DNA of 64,000 nucleotides from Corylus avellana (taxonomy: Eukaryota > Streptophyta > Magnoliopsida > Fagales > Betulaceae). The notes beneath the pieces are model-generated. The model saw nothing but the letters and a program-made list of their open reading frames with translations, made no database searches and had not been told where the DNA came from. Position numbers and translations under genes: made by a program. The stretch covers positions 41,385,021 through 41,449,020 of the forward strand of contig NC_081541.1 in assembly GCF_901000735.1 (NCBI RefSeq), written 5' to 3'. Each line of letters begins with the position of its first letter. Positions within the stretch are counted from its first letter, which is position 1. Shown one piece after another: positions 1-11,552 of the stretch.

Positions 1-1784
1 TTAATTAATGAAATTTAGTCGATCTTGAAATCTACTTGGCATATAAAAGGCATTTCATCTTATATTTGNNNNNNNNNNNNNNNNNNNNGGGGTACACTGC
101 TTTCAATGCAAACAGTGACACATGACTTACGTCTTCCAATGCAAATAGGACTTACATCATCCCGTACAATATGATAAATTCGTACTGGTTTCCCATGTGG
201 GATTCTTATCTTATCAGGTCCACAAATGCAAACACAGCGATTTAATTAAATTACGAATAGACCAGTAGACAGACATGTGATACACGGGCGTAGTAATCAA
301 TCATGCTTTTTCAAAAGTGAAAAAAGCCACCATTTACTAGACCAAAAAAAAGACTCAAAGATCCAAAACCCTTAAAAAAAAGAAAAAAAAAAATCTCACA
401 CTATTTATCATAAAATTAATCTCAACTTTTTTACTTTTTATATTATATTAATTATTTTTATTATTATTCAAATAAAAAAATTATAAAACAATTTTTTTTT
501 TAATTTTTTCATACAAAATATTTTTATTTTTTACAATTATGATCAAATCTGTTACCGTTATAATCTTCTTCATTTTTCAAGTCATTTTCCAAACACGCTG
601 AATATCTCAGACCCTATAATTAATGAGCTTTATTGACCACTGTTTCCGATAACCAAAAGGATACTCTCCATTTCTAAGCATTTCTTCCCATAAATTGACA
701 TGACAAGCAAACGCTTTAGCCCTCTTATGTAAAAGATTGCTCAAGATTAACAGGAGATCACCGCATGAAAGTCAATATTCTCTCTTTTACCAAACGTCAA
801 ATAATATTGCTTCAACTAATTTTATGGATGATTAATCAGAATTAGACATTTTTGTCTCATACATATGCTTATCTTTTAATCGTTTAATTTTTCACCAAAT
901 TCTTTAAAATAACCCATATCATAATTACATAAAAGAAACGCTACTATTCATTTACAATTATCATATTTATTTTATATTAAAGTGTTTTAAATGTTTTATT
1001 TGCTTTTTTAGTAGTTAACATGGAAAACAATGTAAAATAAATATGATAAATACTAATTAGGTATCAAGAATAGGTTTACTCAATTAACTTTACCCTCTTC
1101 CCCCCTCCCCCGTTCTTTTATATGTTTTGTACTTTTTTTTAAGGTAAATTATATTTTATCCTCCAAACTATCACCTTAATTTTACATGTTTTTAAAATCT
1201 ACATCTCACTTGCAATTTCAAACCTATAAACTACCAAATACATCGTTTTTTTCTTTTTTTTTAATGGAATTTAGAGGTAGCTCCAACACCTCTCCTATGT
1301 AGGGTGGCGTTTATTTATTTATTTATTTTTTGTGTAATTAAAGGTACTTTTAATAATAAAAAAAAAAGTAAAGTTTACATCCCTAAATTAACACCTAATT
1401 AACAATATTTTTTCAAATTTTAAATTGTAAAAATATCTCTTATAAACTATCAAAATGTTGCCAACATTTTTATACATTTGAGTTGCAATCATTTATTATT
1501 TAAATTTACAAGTATATTATGGTGATAGTTTTTTTTTTTTCTTTAATTCTTTTCTAAGCTGTTTTGTACTTGACAATAATGTTTCAGCTGCCCCATGGCC
1601 ACCTCAGTTAAAGCTGAAATTACGTGTCTTGGTTGTTGAGCATTAATCATGACCGCGGCCCATAATTGTCACCACAGTAGGTTTGTTGTTTCATTGCAGA
1701 AAAATAAATGCCATCTGCAATTGTATGTGGCTCATGAAAGTTACGTGGCATTGGAGCTTGAGTCGTGCTGGATATACTTTGCAA
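1..1784 (+). repeat. Old copy of the DUF247-flank module
   Basis: No gene is seen. Bases 1-200 resemble 27577-28250 (shared stretches such as CACTGCTTTCAATGCAAACA). Bases 730-1480 resemble 30690-31250, 36110-36850 and 47445-48180, around AGTCAATATTCTC and a pyrimidine-rich block. Bases 1630-1740 resemble 36940-37030, around TTGGTTGTTGAGCAT. This is a diverged fourth copy of the non-coding module that accompanies the DUF247 genes further right. It contains long A and T runs and two N gaps at its ends. Confidence 0.6.
69..88. other. Assembly gap (20 N)
   Basis: Twenty N. The paralogous segment (27645-28170) has about 500 bases between the same flanks, so either the gap is larger than drawn or this copy is deleted. 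Confidence 0.95.
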
Positions 1785-1884
1785 NNNNNNNNNNNNNNNN
1801 NNNNNNNNNNNNNNNNNNNNNNNNNNNNNNNNNNNNNNNNNNNNNNNNNNNNNNNNNNNNNNNNNNNNNNNNNNNNNNNNNNNN
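1785..1884. other. Assembly gap (100 N)
   Basis: Exactly 100 N, the usual placeholder for unknown length. The right flank begins with a GGGGTGGTAATTTGGTCACCCC sort of palindrome seen in MITEs elsewhere in the window. Confidence 0.95.
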
Positions 1885-2644
1885 CCTATGGCCATGGGGT
1901 GGTAATTTGGTCACCCCTTTGACCACCTGATTGGTGTTAATAAAGCACATTAATAGATTTTGCCAATATTTTTAACAAAAAAAAAATTACTAATTTTTTT
2001 TTTGTATCTTAAAAAACAATTAATTACTATTTGTCAAAACTTCAAATTACATGGAATAAAAATACATTTTTTAATCTTGCGTTGAAATAACTCTCCATGA
2101 GTAAATATAAAGAGGCAGCATGATGTGGTGTTTAGTCTTAATTAATCTTATCTCTTTGGGAGATAGCCAAATGTGACACTCACACGATTTTGGAAGGTCT
2201 ACAATTTTTAGTTCAGATTTTTTTGGGGAGTGAAAGTAAATGTAAAAGGTCTCTTGTCACGTGAAAAGATCAATCAAAAGGTCACATTCCTCTCATTTAT
2301 GAGGTGCATGCAAACAAAATAAAGGTTGTTAGAAAACAATATTTAAATTCAAAATTTTTACTTTAATACAATGTTAATATATATATATAACCGTTTAAAT
2401 AATAATATAATGAACAACACAATAAGAATGACATTTGGATATGTCATAGGATATAGTGCTAATGTACATATCATAAAATTCTAATTGCCGAAAGGAAAAT
2501 ACTACATTTACTAAAATTTCTTTTTAAAAATTGATTTTTAAGTGATCCATCACCATCTCAAGACCAGGCTCCATTAGAATATGCCGTAGGATGCTAAAAC
2601 AATGTCACAAACTTACAAATGAAAATATTTGGTACTAGATCATA
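1885..2644. other. Intergenic, AT-rich
   Basis: No coding potential or known element was recognised. It starts with a short GGGGTGG/CCACCC inverted motif and leads into the DUF247 fragment. The expected DUF247 5' half is absent here. Confidence 0.5.
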
Positions 2645-3121
2645 AAGCAAGACTTGATATTACTTGAGAATCAACTTCTTTATAAGTTTCTCCAAAAGCT
2701 CTATAAGTTTGCATTCAATGGAGAAGAAGTTACACTCTTTCTTGAGCTTGCATGTCAATTCTTCTTCTCCAACAAGAACCGAATATCCATGGAGAAGAAA
2801 GTAAACCATTTCACTGAATTGCAGAGGATATTGTTTTATTGTTCCACAGACCTAAAACCTAATCCAAAGCCTACCAAACAATATTTAAGGTATACAGCAA
2901 CAAAGTTGTTTGAAGCAGAATTAGAATTTGAAGCAGATTTCTCAAAGACATCCTTACTTGACATAGAACTCTCTAAAGATAAGTGCTTGGAAAGCTACCC
3001 CATGCTTCAATCTCTCATGGCTTTTCTCTTGCTTACCATGCTTCAAATCCTTTCCTTGCTCGGAGAGAGTGCAATGTATCTTCAAAGTCCCAGAAGTTGT
3101 ATGCCTAAACAAAGGGAATGA
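2645..3121 (+). pseudogene. DUF247 (UPF0481) gene fragment
   Basis: The open frame corresponds to the middle of the DUF247 proteins encoded at 4995 and 32441. It begins at the conserved LLENQL motif, runs through a block like HFTELQRILFY and ATKLFEAELEFEAD, and reaches LLDIELSKDKCLE. The N-terminal half (CCIYRVPKKL, SIGPLHHR) is missing and so is the C-terminal transmembrane segment, with frame and similarity running out near 3090. There is no ATG at the start of similarity. No intron interrupts the SKDKCLE junction, as in the 4995 copy and unlike the 32441 and 46322 copies. It is a truncated duplicate and probably not expressed as a protein. Confidence 0.8.
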
Positions 3122-3249
3122 TTCTAGTATGCGTGCTGCTCAGTATTGAGTATCCGGTCTTGGACGGAGGCTGGGCCTGCTCTCGGGCGATGGACCTTTT
3201 GTTGGGCCCACCAAATCCTGTTTTATTTGAGAGACTCAACTGGTTTTTT

Positions 3250-3855
3250 TAGGGGAGAAAGGGGGTTCTAACCATAACAGTTAACCACCATAACTACTAA
3301 CCGCTTTTGGAAGCGGTTAGTTAAAATCGCTAACTGCCTAGTGGTTAGCGGTTAGTGGTGTTTTCATAAAAACTAACCGCTTGTTAAATATATATATTAA
3401 TTGTATTTATTTAATATACAATAAAAATATATTGTTTGTATGTTATATAATGTAATATTAAGTTGGGCATGAAGCCAAGATCGCTAACGCATGGGGAGTG
3501 AGGTTTTCAATTTGGCTATTGGTCTTGTCCTAGACTCCCACACGGACAATTACAAGTGTTTTCAATTTGCCTTTTGTTTGTCCCACATCGAAAAAAACCT
3601 ACCACTTCGACCTTCACTCATCCTTATAAAGCACATGTCCTTCCCTAATCCTCTAAATATTGCCTTATTCAAGCACTTAAGTTGGGCTAGCCAATAGCCA
3701 AGCTTCGAGTACTTGCCTTGCCTGGCAGGCAGGCGAGCTCGGCTAGCCAGGGAGAACAACAAGCCGAGCCAAGCACAAATTTTTTATTTTTATTTTTTCC
3801 TTTAAAAAACTGTTAACCGCTAGTTAACCGTATAGGCACCACCTTTTCATCCCTA
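3250..3855. mobile_element. Non-autonomous TIR element (hAT-like MITE)
   Basis: The left end TAGGGGAGAAAGGGGG and the right end, read on the other strand as TAGGGATGAAAAGGTGG, form an imperfect terminal inverted repeat. Just inside both ends are repeats of GGTTAAC and CGCTAACCG. The interior has CCCACATCG and GCTCGGCTAGCC blocks and no transposase. A relative begins near 63460. I saw no clean 8-bp target duplication, so the exact ends are uncertain. Confidence 0.5.
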
Positions 3856-4219
3856 ATTTCTTCATTTAAATCATGATATCCTTACATTTTTATTTCAATT
3901 AACCAATTTATTCTCCTAATTAACAACCCCATTTAATAGAAAAATATATATATATATATATATTATTTCTTCTAATATTAAAATGAACCAAAAAAAACTA
4001 ATCAAAACGATGGATATGAAAATGGGTGGAGGAGAGATTGATTTTGAGGGTAGGTTCTTGGGGATTGAGGTCCCCTTCGACGCTCGTGTCATACTCATCC
4101 AATTGGCTGGATTGAGGTCCCCACGTGCGACACGAGCCAGCAAAGGCGGCTAATGAATTTTCTTTTTTTCTTTTTAATTGTTTTTACGGATAAGGCTGTG
4201 ATTAATTCGTTTGGTTTTT
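3856..4219. other. Intergenic
   Basis: AT-rich, with a (TA)n run at 3944-3962. No gene recognised; probably part of the promoter region of the DUF247 gene that starts at 4995. Confidence 0.4.
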
Positions 4220-4340
4220 GAATTTTGGCAATAAAGAGGTGTAAGGGAGAGGCAGAAAGACCGAGTGTTGGAATCAAGAGGAAGAATTCAAGAAAGACCA
4301 GCAATAATATCCAAGCTTTTCTTGCAGGCAAAATTTGCAG
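4220..4340 (+). promoter_or_regulatory. Candidate 5'UTR exon of the DUF247 gene at 4995
   Basis: The segment ends TTTGCAG|GTTTCTTTC, which matches the 5'UTR donor context ATTTGCAG|GTTCTTTAT seen upstream of the genes at 32441 and 46322. An acceptor CACTAG lies at 4968, 26 bases before the ATG. The implied untranslated intron is 4341-4968. The transcription start cannot be read from sequence alone. Confidence 0.45.
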
Positions 4341-4994
4341 GTTTCTTTCTTCCTCCTTTCACTTTATTATGTTTAAGTGTTTAAAATTCTTTTACAGGCA
4401 TGTTAATTATGATAGACACGTCCTAATGTCCACACACATGCATAATATAGAAATTATTCCAAATGTTCAAAATATAGAAGCTATGCAACACAAGTCCAAC
4501 ATTCAAAATAAAATTCTAAAAAAAATTTAAATTCATAAGGAGGGATTTGATAAAAGATTAAACCCAAGATAATTCTACAATGTTTTACCTTATTTTTATT
4601 AATACACACTAACACAAGTCACTGAAATGGATTTATTACATAGTCAAAATTTCAATTTACCTTTATATAGGGGAGGTAAAATAATATATTTGTACTTTTG
4701 GTTTTCCCAATGATGCTTTTACAATCATGTACTTAATTAGGTATTGCTAAATAAAAACTAATCTATTCAAGCATGTTTGTCATTAGAAATATACCTTATT
4801 TTTGAGTGAATAAGAGGTTCTTCAACCATTCTTATCCTTTCTCTTATCAATTACTAAGGTAATAAATAAATAAATTTTGGACCCTAAATTTTACATTTTT
4901 ACTTTTAAGTTCAAAATTAGATTGAATCTTTATTATATTACCACTGATTGTTGCTTCTTTGTCACTAGGAAAAGAAACATAAGGGGTGGAAAAG

Positions 4995-6313
4995 ATGGCT
5001 AGTGATTCAACTGGAAAAGAACCTGAATGTGAGGATTTTGTTATTGACATTCCACTAGCCTTGGAGCCTGCTCAGTGGCCAGAGTGTTGTATCTACAAGA
5101 TTCCCAAGAAACTTTACGAGGTAAACAAAGAAGCCTACATTCCTAAGCTAGTTTCAATTGGCCCATTTCATCACCACCGAGCAGAATTGAGGAATATGGA
5201 AATAGAAAAACTAAGATATTTGAGGGAATTCTGTTATCGGACTCGGAAGAACCACGAGGATCTTCGAAAGATCATTAAAGATAACGAAGTAAAAATCCGC
5301 CATTGCTATTCTGAAGAATGTAGAGTACTCAATAGTAAAGATTTCGTGAAAATGATTCTATTGGATGCTGTATTTATAATTGAGCTCTTCTGGAGGAATA
5401 AATATGATGAAAATGATTACATAGCAAATAAACCATGGTTGGCAAATGGTATACGACATGACTTGATATTGCTTGAGAATCAACTTCCTTTTTTTGTTCT
5501 TGAGAACTTATATACATTCGCCGTCACCGACTCTACTACTACTTTTCTTGAGCTTTCCCTCGATTATTTTCCTTCTTATGGTATTCAGCAACCAAAGTTG
5601 AACATCGGGGAAGTAAAGCACTTTACAGATTTGATAAGATATTTGTTTTGTTTAGTACCAGACTTGAAACCTACAGGATATCTGGATAATCTATATTGTG
5701 CCACAAAGCTTGACATGGCAGGATTGAAATTCAAAGCAGTTGAAGATCATAGACGCTTACTTGAGATAAAACTCCCTGAGAATAGGTGCTTGAAACTCTT
5801 TCCATGCTTCGATTTCTCATGCCTCCTTGCTTGCTTGCCATGCTTTAAATGCTTTCCATGCTTGGAGCGAATGCAGTGTATCTTGGAAGCCCACCCTTTG
5901 GGATTGACGAAAATACTGAAACTCTTTTCCGAAACCTCATGGCCTTGGAGCAGTGTCATTATCCATTTAATGCTTACATTTGCAATTATATTTTGCTATT
6001 GGACTATCTTATCGACACTGAAAAAGATGTGGATTTACTTGTCGATAAAAAGATCATTATTAACCACCTCGGTCGCAACGCTACAGTGGCAACTTTAATT
6101 AACAAACTCGGCTATCAGATTGTGGCAGATAAATCATGTTACTATGATCTTGGTCAAGAGCTTAATAAGCACTATAATTACCCTTTGAACCATATCTTGG
6201 CAACCTTAACAAACTTGTATTTTCGTGATTTTTGGAGAGGTACTGCATCTGTAGTGGGACTTATTGTCCTAGGTTTCACTTTCTGGAGTTTCCTTAAGCC
6301 TTTTGCCATATAG
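4995..6313 (+). pseudogene. DUF247 (UPF0481) protein gene with one frameshift
   Basis: A plant DUF247 protein of unknown biochemical role. The ATG at 4995 is in the same AAGATGGC context as in the other copies. Visible motifs are CCIYKIPKKLYEVNKEAY, a SIGPFHHH motif near residue 55, LLENQLPFFVL near 160, a Cys-rich segment (CLLACLPCFKCFPC) near 285, and a C-terminal membrane helix beginning SVVGLIVLGF. The frame open from 4995 continues only to 6098 in the wrong phase. Similarity resumes in another frame from about 5895 (ETLFRNLMALEQCHY) and ends at the stop at 6313. One missing base near 5885-5897 explains this; restoring it gives about 439 aa, the usual size. No intron lies in the coding part. 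The break may be real or a sequencing error. Confidence 0.8.
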
Positions 6314-8086
6314 ATTTGAAGTATTTATTGTTTATCGTTTGTTGGAGTTCTTTGTTTTTAGTTGTAACTTGTAATGGATGGCATCTGAACTTTGTAATCC
6401 TATTTTGCTTGTGATATATATTTTCCCTGTTTTTGTAGGTTTTGCCGAATAGTTTTCAAAATGGGGGAAGTTCGTGACACTTTCGTAGCATCTATGGAGG
6501 GTTATTATTTTGGCCTGTTTGAGATTGTCGTGGACTCGTGGGTAATTGAGTTTTTTTTTTTTTTTGTAGAGTTTTGTGTGTGTAGATCAGCTAGCTTTGC
6601 CAAAACGTCCTAATAAAATCTTTAGTTATATGGTAATTACACGTCTAAAGTTCTTTGAATTTGTTATATATATATATATATATATATATATCTTTCGTAA
6701 CCTAGCTTAAAAAAAAAATGCTTTTAGAAGCATGAAATGATAATAATGGATACGTACGTAAATTTCTTTTGGTCATTTTATAGTAACCTTTTTTTATATC
6801 AAAATAGTTGATATTAATTTTTGTAATTTTTTTTCATAATTTAATTTCATACTTCTAACTCAAATTATATAGTTGATATCCAACATTTTGTCATTCTGGT
6901 GCCTTAAAAAAGTTTTTGTAATATATGGTTGAATTAACATGATTTGTGCTTTTAAAGACGGTCCTTAATTAAAAGTTCCTTCAAGAGGACCTTTTGTTAG
7001 GTTTTATGTTAGCTCATTCATTGCCAAAAATAATGTGGCTTTAAGTCTAGCTTTATTTGTTAAGTTTGGACTTGATTTGGACACCTCTACCTCAACTTTC
7101 ACAGAAACCTTAATTTTTCTCAAGGCCTCTATATAAGCATTCCTTATGAATGCTTTTTAGACGTATACTTGAGGCCATTATTTTGTGAGTTAAGAAAGAG
7201 TTATTGCATCCTTGTGCTTTCAATACCTTACCTCGCTTAGAGTTTCTTTCAACCACACAAAAACCTTCAAGCTACTAGAGTTTCGTGTTGTATAAAAGAC
7301 TAAATAGAAAAAAAGTTTTGGAGCTATTGTGGTAAAAGACAAAACGAGTTGTTTGTTGGGGTACAATTTAAGTTTTACTATAAATTAAGCTTTTGTGAGT
7401 ATAAACTAATTGTATGTTTAATATTTTTGTCGTTGTTGATAAGAATCTTATTAACGACAAAAGAAAGTCGTTACTACTATTACAAAAAGTCATTGATGAT
7501 ATATGATACAACGATGACTATACCTTATCAGCAACAACTTTTACTAGTCATCGCTGATATATATATTATCAGTATTGATAACTTATAATTATATATATAT
7601 CATTGACGACTAGATATAATCATTGCTAATAATTGGGATTTTTTTTATTTTTTTTCGCCAATTTTTGTCTCTTTTTATATAAATGTTTAGTACTTTTAAC
7701 ACCGTACGAGATTTTAAGTATTACTCAACCTTTTTTTTTTTTAATATATCAATTTCCATTTTTTGTTTTAGTCATTCCGTCCAAAAATTTAACAGCTCCG
7801 CCACGTCAAAGCCATCTAGTTTGTGCCAAGTGTCTTCCATGCCACGTCAGAATCACGTCAAATTACCGGGGCAAAGTACAAAGCCCAAGAACAGAGAAAC
7901 CACAAGATAAAGTCCATGAACAAAGTACGAAGCCTAAGAACAGAGGAAGCCCAATACATGTAAAAGAGCACAAGCGAAGCCCATATGAAGAAAGAACAAC
8001 AAAGAGAGGGGTTGGCAACAGCAAGGAGAGCTGGCCTTCATAGCTCGAGACTGACGACCGAGAGCGGCGGAGTACGATCCCTCAGG
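6314..8086. other. Intergenic
   Basis: The first 150 bases are the DUF247 3' flank. A (TA)n tract lies at 6666-6692. Between about 7430 and 7640 the sequence repeats ACGAC/GTCGT and ATTGATGA/ATCGCTGATA motifs in both orientations and could fold on itself, perhaps a small MITE. 7790-8080 is less AT-rich and precedes the exon at 8087, so it may hold that gene's promoter and 5'UTR. Confidence 0.4.
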
Positions 8087-8299
8087 ATGGAGGAGAAGGA
8101 AAGTAGCAGGGCCTTCAGCCACTGGTGGTGGGCTCTGGCCAGCGGTGCCCAGTTGGGTTGGGGCGTTTTGTCGTACAGAAGAGGCTGCGCCGGGGCATCA
8201 CGCCTCATGCCCTTAAAAGCCTTCGCCGTTGCCTCCCTCTTCGTCGGCGCCGGTGCCTCCGCCTCCGTATCCGTGCTACATGCCTCCGGCATCTACAAG
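8087..8299 (+). CDS. First exon of a small hydrophobic plant protein (partial)
   Basis: An ATG at 8087 opens 71 codons ending exactly at a donor (ACAAG|GTCGGC, phase 0). The product starts MEEKESS, then has WWWALASGAQLGWG and a hydrophobic stretch AFAVASLFVGAGASASVSVL that looks like a membrane segment, and ends HASGIYK. GC content is much higher than the surroundings, as expected for a coding exon. I half-recognise this as the N-terminus of a short, uncharacterised, conserved plant membrane protein, without a name. The following exon is not visible up to 10 kb. The N gap at 8504 may have removed it. Confidence 0.55.
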
Positions 8300-8503
8300 G
8301 TCGGCTTCTCTTTCTTCCTCTCTCTATATCTCTACAAAATGGAAGCATTTTGGTCCTTTCAAGTAGAAAGTCAGGGGTGCCTCAGTGACTTAAATTTCTG
8401 TTCTTTGAAGGACAAAGCATAAAATCAACCTTAGTTCGTGTTGTCTTGTGGGCTTGTGGCATTGTATATTGGCTCTTTTGATTAGAAATGTGACCCTAGT
8501 ATT

Positions 8504-8603
8504 NNNNNNNNNNNNNNNNNNNNNNNNNNNNNNNNNNNNNNNNNNNNNNNNNNNNNNNNNNNNNNNNNNNNNNNNNNNNNNNNNNNNNNNNNNNNNNNNN
8601 NNN
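8504..8603. other. Assembly gap (100 N)
   Basis: Placeholder gap. It lies 205 bases after the donor of the exon at 8087 and may hide its next exon. Confidence 0.95.
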
Positions 8604-10258
8604 TTTTGTAAAGAAATAATATTTTAATGGTATAAGAAAAAGTAAGGGAAGCTATTGTGAAATATATTTTCATAAGAAAGCAAAAAGTTGTTTTTTGCCT
8701 TAAATTTAGAGAAAATCAAAAGGAAGCTGTTACTAGAACTCTTAGATTGTTTGTTCGGATTAATAATAAGTATGTTTACTCATGGATTGAATAATTTTTT
8801 TTTTCTCTCCTTTTTCAATCTTTTCTTTTAATATTTAGAGAAAGAATAAACAAATTTTAAAAAATAATATTTAAATTAAATAATAAAAGTGAATTGTTAA
8901 AATAGTAAAATTATTGAGAGTGATCTAAAAAAGTAAATAGTTAAAATAAAAAATGTGCACTTTTAATTATTTTAGTGAATAAAATTTGACGAAGATGTGA
9001 GTAAAATTTGAAGAGTGAATAATCATTGAAGGCTGTTGTTGTTAGAGGGTGGCTAAAATACAACGTACAGAACCATCCTCATTATTGCATTGTGTTAATA
9101 ATGTCTGTCATTTTCGAAGCAAAAGTAAATAACACACGAAAGAAAACAAGGGGAAGGATCACGTACGTACGGTGGATCCTTGAAGATTATATTATTAAAT
9201 TACTTTTTTTAACTTTCCTATCACAAAAATTAAATTATATTTTCATAGGTGTATCACATTAATAAATTTGTATTAATATTTAAACAAAAAATACATGACA
9301 AAACTCTTTACCAAACATACATTTTTATTCCTAATATTCGGCAATAATGTGTGAGATACGTTCGAATAACACTTTAATATAATACTTTCTTTTTTATTTT
9401 TATGTAAGTTATTAATATGAGAAATACATAAAAACAAGGAATAAAACAAAATTAAAACAAGGAAATAAAATACAAGGGCCTTAACAGTCATCTAAGTATA
9501 GTCAATACAGTGCCGTTTAAAAAAAAAAAAAAAAAAATCATAGAAATGGGCTAAAAATATTATTGGCTCGGTCCATGGATAGTTGGCTCATAAGCCAAGA
9601 AAAGGGTTGTACAAAAAAAATAAAGAAAAAGAAAAGGGTTGTTAAATCCCAACAATTAAATCGAGATATATAGTTGAGTATAATTTGCTTTCTATAACAG
9701 TTTAAGGATTTAATCTTTTTTTTTTTTCTTCAAAATATTAAATTCATTTTCTTTCATTTGCGTTAAGTCAAATACTATATTTCACGAAAAAATTAGATAG
9801 GAAATAGTTCAGATCTTCAAATATTTTCTTCATTTCTACTTGGAATTAAGATATGGAATTTATTCTTTTATATTAACCAATAGTTATTATTTATTTATTT
9901 ATTTATTCTAATAACCTTATAGCCTGGGACACTAATAACCTTTGTGGCCAAATGAAACTCCTTTTTTCTTTTGATGGTAAAGTCTCAGAAATAGGTCGAA
10001 ACTTATTTAGACGAAATATATTGGATTAAGAAGTAATATATCTTTTGTCAAAGTAACCAAAAAATTTAGAAAAAAAATATATATATATAGAAAGCGTAAA
10101 AACATCTAATGGATTATCAATTAGCAACATGAGCCAATTGCTGAAAATTCATCAGTCATCCATCTAAGAAATGAAAATAGAAAATCATCACCTCCAATTG
10201 TTCGTCAAACATTAATGAATCCCAATAAGTGTTTATATTTTTAACTATAGGTATTCTT
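8604..10258. other. Intergenic
   Basis: 8640-8745 resembles 30595-30690, the right end of the AGAGCATTC-bounded insertion, and ends in a similar TAGAACTCTTAG. The rest is AT-rich with A and T runs (for example 9518-9537) and shows no gene I can support. Confidence 0.4.
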
Positions 10259-11518
10259 TCAGGAGCAGCATGACGATAAGTAGGTACATAATTTCGAGCG
10301 CTTCATTATTTTCCTATTGACGACACCTGGTCCAAAAGTTGAAATGACCATCTCGACAAGAAGTGGGAATTGCATCCACACGAACAGGGTGACAGGAACA
10401 CTTGCCAAACAAATGGCTGGAATGAAAATCCATGAATATTCACGTAACATAATTAAAAGAGCAGCAGAAAATGCTATCACCATGGTTGCAATTGAGAAGA
10501 AGAGAGTGGAAAGACCTATTATCATCTTCGATGGCAAGGATTTCAGGAAATCTTCTTCTAAGTAACGTGACGTAAGAATTCCCAAAAACATTAAGACTGA
10601 AGTCGAAGAAGAAAAGAGCGATATGGAATCGGATATTATGAAGAGCATAAACAATTTTTCCTTCAAGAACATTGGGTATCCTGTATTTTGGTTATTACCG
10701 CCGGGAACGGTAAAGGCTGCAGCAAACATAATGGTGACAATAAGAGCACCTACCACTGTACAAGAAGTTGCTGTGCTCTTCATCCATTTCTCTCCCTCTT
10801 TCACCAATTCCTTGTGGCTCTCCGTAAACAATTCTCTAGGAGTTTTACCATCTTTGTTTTTTAGCTCACAGTAGCGAGGGACAATGCTCTCCACCGCCTA
10901 CATTTGTTAAACTAATCTTATAAATAAAGGCTGTCAAAATATAAATAAAATTTCACGTGAGTCGATATTCATTTCATATTATGAGCAAGAATTTTATTCC
11001 TCGACGGAAGGAATAAATATAGTACAATATTAATTGAAGGTCCATAACATAACCTATAAATAAAGAACTTCTAATTGAAAATAAATGCATAATTAAACAT
11101 AAATTAGAAAAAACTTGTCTCTAAAATTTAACTTCAGCATTTATGTAGCTAGGGATTTCTGCTTCAAATCAAGAAACAGCATGAACAAAAATGAGTAAAG
11201 GTATGTCTAAATTATTTTCCACTGCATATTCTTATGAATTTATGTTTTAATAAGACGTATCACCTTCATTCACTCTCAACCGATCTCCCTCGCCCAATAA
11301 CCCATTCTCTCTCCCCTCTACAACGTCGCTCAAAGTACAACTGAGTAAAGGTATGTACTACGTACTATTCAAAGTCCTAATGTTTCCAAATCACAAGTTT
11401 ACTTTCCTACGTGCACCCGTTTGTTGCATTCCGTCTTGTTTCCGAATCAGATTGGGTGGAGTGGATTGGATTTTGAAGCCATTGTATGTGTATGTACTAA
11501 GTTTCATATATAGTCGAT

Positions 11519-11552
<34 letters not shown>

